Positions 39,308-41,681 of a stretch of DNA of 41,681 bases are shown piece after piece; position 1 is the stretch's first letter, and every line of letters starts with the position of its first letter. The stretch comes from an uncultured Mycolicibacterium sp. (lineage in GTDB: Bacteria > Actinomycetota > Actinomycetes > Mycobacteriales > Mycobacteriaceae). The notes beneath the pieces are model-generated. The model did not search any database. It had not been told where the DNA came from and was given only the letters and a program-made list of their open reading frames with translations. The DNA lies in NCBI RefSeq assembly GCF_937941905.1, contig NZ_CALDGS010000172.1, forward strand, positions 1 through 41,681. Reading direction: 5' to 3'. A program made the translations under genes and the position numbers.

Positions 39308-40801
39308 ATGGCCGCCCCGGCGACCAACCTGTCCGCCCAACTGCTGCGGCGCCGGCCGGTGGCCGGCGCCCCGGTGGCCCGGGGCGCCTCGCCCCGGCTG
39401 GCGCGCAGTATCGGCACGTTCCAGCTCACCCTGTTCGGGGTGGGCGCGACGGTGGGCACCGGCATCTTCTTCGTGCTCGCCACCGCGGTGCCGGAGGCCG
39501 GCCCGGCGGTGATCGTGTCGTTCGTCGTGGCCGGGATCGCGGCGGGGCTGTCGGCCATCTGCTACGCCGAGATGGCCTCGACGGTCCCGGTGAGCGGCTC
39601 GACGTACTCCTACGCCTACGCCACCATGGGCGAACTCGTCGCCATGGGGGTGGCGGCCTGTCTGCTGCTGGAGTACGGGGTGTCCATCTCCGCGGTGGCG
39701 GTGGGCTGGAGCGGGTATCTGAACAAGCTGCTGGACAACGTGTTCGGTTGGCAACTGCCGCAGGCGCTTTCAGCTGCGCCGTGGGACAGCGCCCCCGGCG
39801 TGGTCAACCTTCCCGCGGTGGTGCTCATCGGGCTGTGCGCGCTGCTGCTGATCCGCGGCGCCAGCGAGTCGGCCCTGGCGAACACGATCATGGTGGTCGT
39901 CAAGCTGGCGGTGCTGCTGATGTTCGCCGCGATCGCGTTCACCGCCTTCGACACCGACCATTTTCAGGGCTTCTGGGACAAGGGCGTCGGCGGGGTCACC
40001 GCGGCGGCCAGCACCATCTTCTTCTCCTACATCGGCCTGGACGCGGTCTCCACCGCGGGCGACGAGGTCCGCGATCCGCAGCGCACCATGCCGAAAGCGA
40101 TTCTGGGTGCGCTGCTGACGGTCACCGCGGTCTACCTGCTGGTGTCGGTCTCGGCGCTGGGCGCCCAGCCCACCGCGGCATTCGGATCGGCCGAGCAGGC
40201 CAACGCCGGGCTGTCGGTGCTGCTGGAGGACATCACCGGGGCGACCTGGTCCGCGACGGTGCTGGCGGCCGGGGCGGTGGTGTCGATCTCCTCGGTGACG
40301 CTGGTGGTGATGTACGGCCAGACCCGGATCCTGTTCGCGATGGGCCGCGACGGCCTGCTGCCGACGTTCTTCGCCCGGGTCAACCCGCGCACCATGACCC
40401 CGATCAACAACACCGTGGTGGTGGCGGTCGCCTCCGGGCTGCTGGCCGGGTTCGTCCCCCTGGAACACCTGCTGGACATCGTCTCCATCGGCACCCTGGT
40501 GGCGTTCATCGTGGTGTCGGTCGGGGTGATCCTGCTGCGGATCCGGGAACCCGACCTGCCGCGCGGGTTCCGGGTGCCGCTGTACCCGGTGACCCCGGTG
40601 CTGTCGGTGCTGGCGTGCCTGTGGGTGCTGTCCGGGCTGCACTGGAGCACCTGGGTGTGGTTCGGGCTGTGGGTGTCGGCGGCGCTGGTGTTCTACCTGG
40701 TGTGGGGGCGCCGGCACAGCGCGCTCAACGCCGCCGGGGACGGCACCGCGCCGACCGCCGCCGGGGTGGAGATCATCGGCCCGGTCGAGGAGCAGCGATG
40801 A
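39308..40801 (+). CDS. APC superfamily amino-acid permease (cationic amino-acid transporter-like)
   Basis: This encodes 497 residues; I chose the ATG at 39308 because GGAGG stands 4 nt before it, though the frame is open 46 codons earlier. APC permeases import amino acids or polyamines by proton symport. The TM1 substrate motif GVGATVGTGIFFVLA, the TM6 segment IFFSYIGLDAVSTAGDEVRDP and NPRTMTPINNTVV are typical of the CAT-type (YfnA-like) group. About 12 to 14 hydrophobic segments are visible. The last codons overlap the universal stress protein start by 4 nt (ATGA), so the two are made together; substrate specificity cannot be read here. Confidence 0.92.
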   Translation: MAAPATNLSAQLLRRRPVAGAPVARGASPRLARSIGTFQLTLFGVGATVGTGIFFVLATAVPEAGPAVIVSFVVAGIAAGLSAICYAEMASTVPVSGSTYSYAYATMGELVAMGVAACLLLEYGVSISAVAVGWSGYLNKLLDNVFGWQLPQALSAAPWDSAPGVVNLPAVVLIGLCALLLIRGASESALANTIMVVVKLAVLLMFAAIAFTAFDTDHFQGFWDKGVGGVTAAASTIFFSYIGLDAVSTAGDEVRDPQRTMPKAILGALLTVTAVYLLVSVSALGAQPTAAFGSAEQANAGLSVLLEDITGATWSATVLAAGAVVSISSVTLVVMYGQTRILFAMGRDGLLPTFFARVNPRTMTPINNTVVVAVASGLLAGFVPLEHLLDIVSIGTLVAFIVVSVGVILLRIREPDLPRGFRVPLYPVTPVLSVLACLWVLSGLHWSTWVWFGLWVSAALVFYLVWGRRHSALNAAGDGTAPTAAGVEIIGPVEEQR

Positions 40802-41679
40802 CGGTCGTGGTGGGGTATCTGACGGGCAAGTGCGGCCGGGCGCCGCTGCGGCTGGCCGCCGAACTGGCCCGCGCGCTGCACACCGGGGTGGCGGTGGTGA
40901 CGGTGCTGCCGCGGCCGTTGGTGTTCCTGTCGCCGACCCGGGTCGACGCCGAGTACGCCGACTACGCCGAGCATCTGGCCGACGAATCCGCCGACGAGGC
41001 CCGCGCCGGACTGGCCGAGCTCACCGGCGGGCAACCGGTGACGTTCCACCGCTACGTCGCGCGCTCCGCGGCGGCGGGCCTGCTGCAGGCCGTCGAGGAG
41101 CTCGACGCCACCGCGCTGGTGATCGGCTCGACGCTGGAGGGCCGGCTCGGGCAGGTGGTGATCGGTTCCACCGCCGACCGGCTGCTGCACTCCGCACCGG
41201 TGCCGCTGGCGCTGCCGCCGCGCGGCTATCCGGGCTCGAGAACCGGTGCGCTGACCCGGATCTCGGTGGCCTACCCGGGCACCGAAGAGGCGGTGCCGGT
41301 GGTGCGGCGGGCCGCCGCGCTGGCGCAGCGGATGGGGCTGCCGCTGCGGGTGCTCACCTTCGCGGTGCGCGGGCCCACCATGTATCCGCCGGAGGTGGGG
41401 CTGGACTCGGAGGATCTGGTGCTGCAGGCCTGGGCCGAGGAGGCCCAGCAGCGCCTCGCCGCGCTGCGCGGGTCCGGGGTGGTCGACGCGCAGGTGCCGC
41501 TACAGGTGGTCACCGGCCACGACTGGGCGCAGGCGGTCGGTGCCGCCGGTTGGCAGGACGGCGAGTTGCTGGCGCTGGGCACCTCACCGCGGGAGACGAT
41601 CGCGCGGGTGTTCCTCGGCTCGCACGGCACGAAGATCCTGCGGCACAGCCCGGTCCCGGCGCTGGTGCTGCCGGGCTGA
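40798..41679 (+). CDS. Universal stress protein with tandem UspA domains
   Basis: This encodes 293 residues forming two Usp domains of about 145 residues each, the common mycobacterial arrangement. Usp proteins often bind ATP through G-x2-G-x9-G(S/T); the first domain has IGSTLEGRLGQVVIGSTAD and the second GTSPRETIARVFLGSHG, both near matches, each followed by a HSPVP-type beta strand. The ATG overlaps the stop of the permease gene, so it is translationally coupled and may modulate or sense the permease, as Usp domains fused to some APC transporters suggest. Its stop lies two bases before the window edge. Confidence 0.9.
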   Translation: MTVVVGYLTGKCGRAPLRLAAELARALHTGVAVVTVLPRPLVFLSPTRVDAEYADYAEHLADESADEARAGLAELTGGQPVTFHRYVARSAAAGLLQAVEELDATALVIGSTLEGRLGQVVIGSTADRLLHSAPVPLALPPRGYPGSRTGALTRISVAYPGTEEAVPVVRRAAALAQRMGLPLRVLTFAVRGPTMYPPEVGLDSEDLVLQAWAEEAQQRLAALRGSGVVDAQVPLQVVTGHDWAQAVGAAGWQDGELLALGTSPRETIARVFLGSHGTKILRHSPVPALVLPG

Positions 41680-41681
41680 GC

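Overview
The window is high-GC chromosomal DNA of a mycobacterium, probably Mycolicibacterium-type. The evidence is a complete mycofactocin cluster (mftA-G with divergent mftR) next to the S10 ribosomal operon, mycobacterial-type ribosomal proteins (zinc-ribbon S14, long S3 and S5 tails), a DUF732 secreted protein, and an FGE plus sulfatase pair between the S10 and spc operons. The species cannot be named from the sequence alone. No tRNA, rRNA, CRISPR array or insertion sequence was seen.

Layout, left to right. (1) 1-2084: a partial SppA protease and a small exported DUF732 protein, both minus strand. (2) 2171-6581: the spc-type operon rplN-rplX-rplE-rpsN-rpsH-rplF-rplR-rpsE-rpmD-rplO, minus strand, with a clear promoter at its head and a strong intrinsic terminator at its end. 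(3) 6636-11293: formylglycine-generating enzyme, an aldehyde dehydrogenase and a type I sulfatase. (4) 11401-18041: a four-gene envelope or polysaccharide cluster: BcsB-like exported protein, exosortase-like membrane protein, cellulose-synthase-like GT2 and a GT-C membrane protein. It has its own AT-rich, apparently leaderless promoter. (5) 18115-23872: the S10 operon rpsJ-rplC-rplD-rplW-rplB-rpsS-rplV-rpsC-rplP-rpmC-rpsQ with a long leader and a terminator. (6) 24004-30798: a lipoprotein carboxylesterase, two tandem paralogous cytochrome P450s (plus strand), a TetR regulator and a DHA2-type exporter. (7) 30697-37901: the mycofactocin operon (minus) and mftR (plus). (8) 37908-41679: a ferredoxin-reductase-like flavoprotein, an APC amino-acid permease and a tandem-domain universal stress protein.

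How the parts work together. The two ribosomal operons are separately promoted. Both promoters are followed by the same 13-nt element at the presumed start of transcription. The sulfatase and FGE form a cognate enzyme and activator pair, because the sulfatase has the Cys-type CSPTR motif that FGE oxidises. The mft genes make and recycle the redox cofactor mycofactocin; the two P450s, the esterase and the flavoprotein around them suit a region devoted to alcohol, lipid or xenobiotic oxidation. The least familiar block is the four-gene cluster at 11401-18041, which looks like an undescribed synthase-dependent glycan system and is the main candidate for follow-up.
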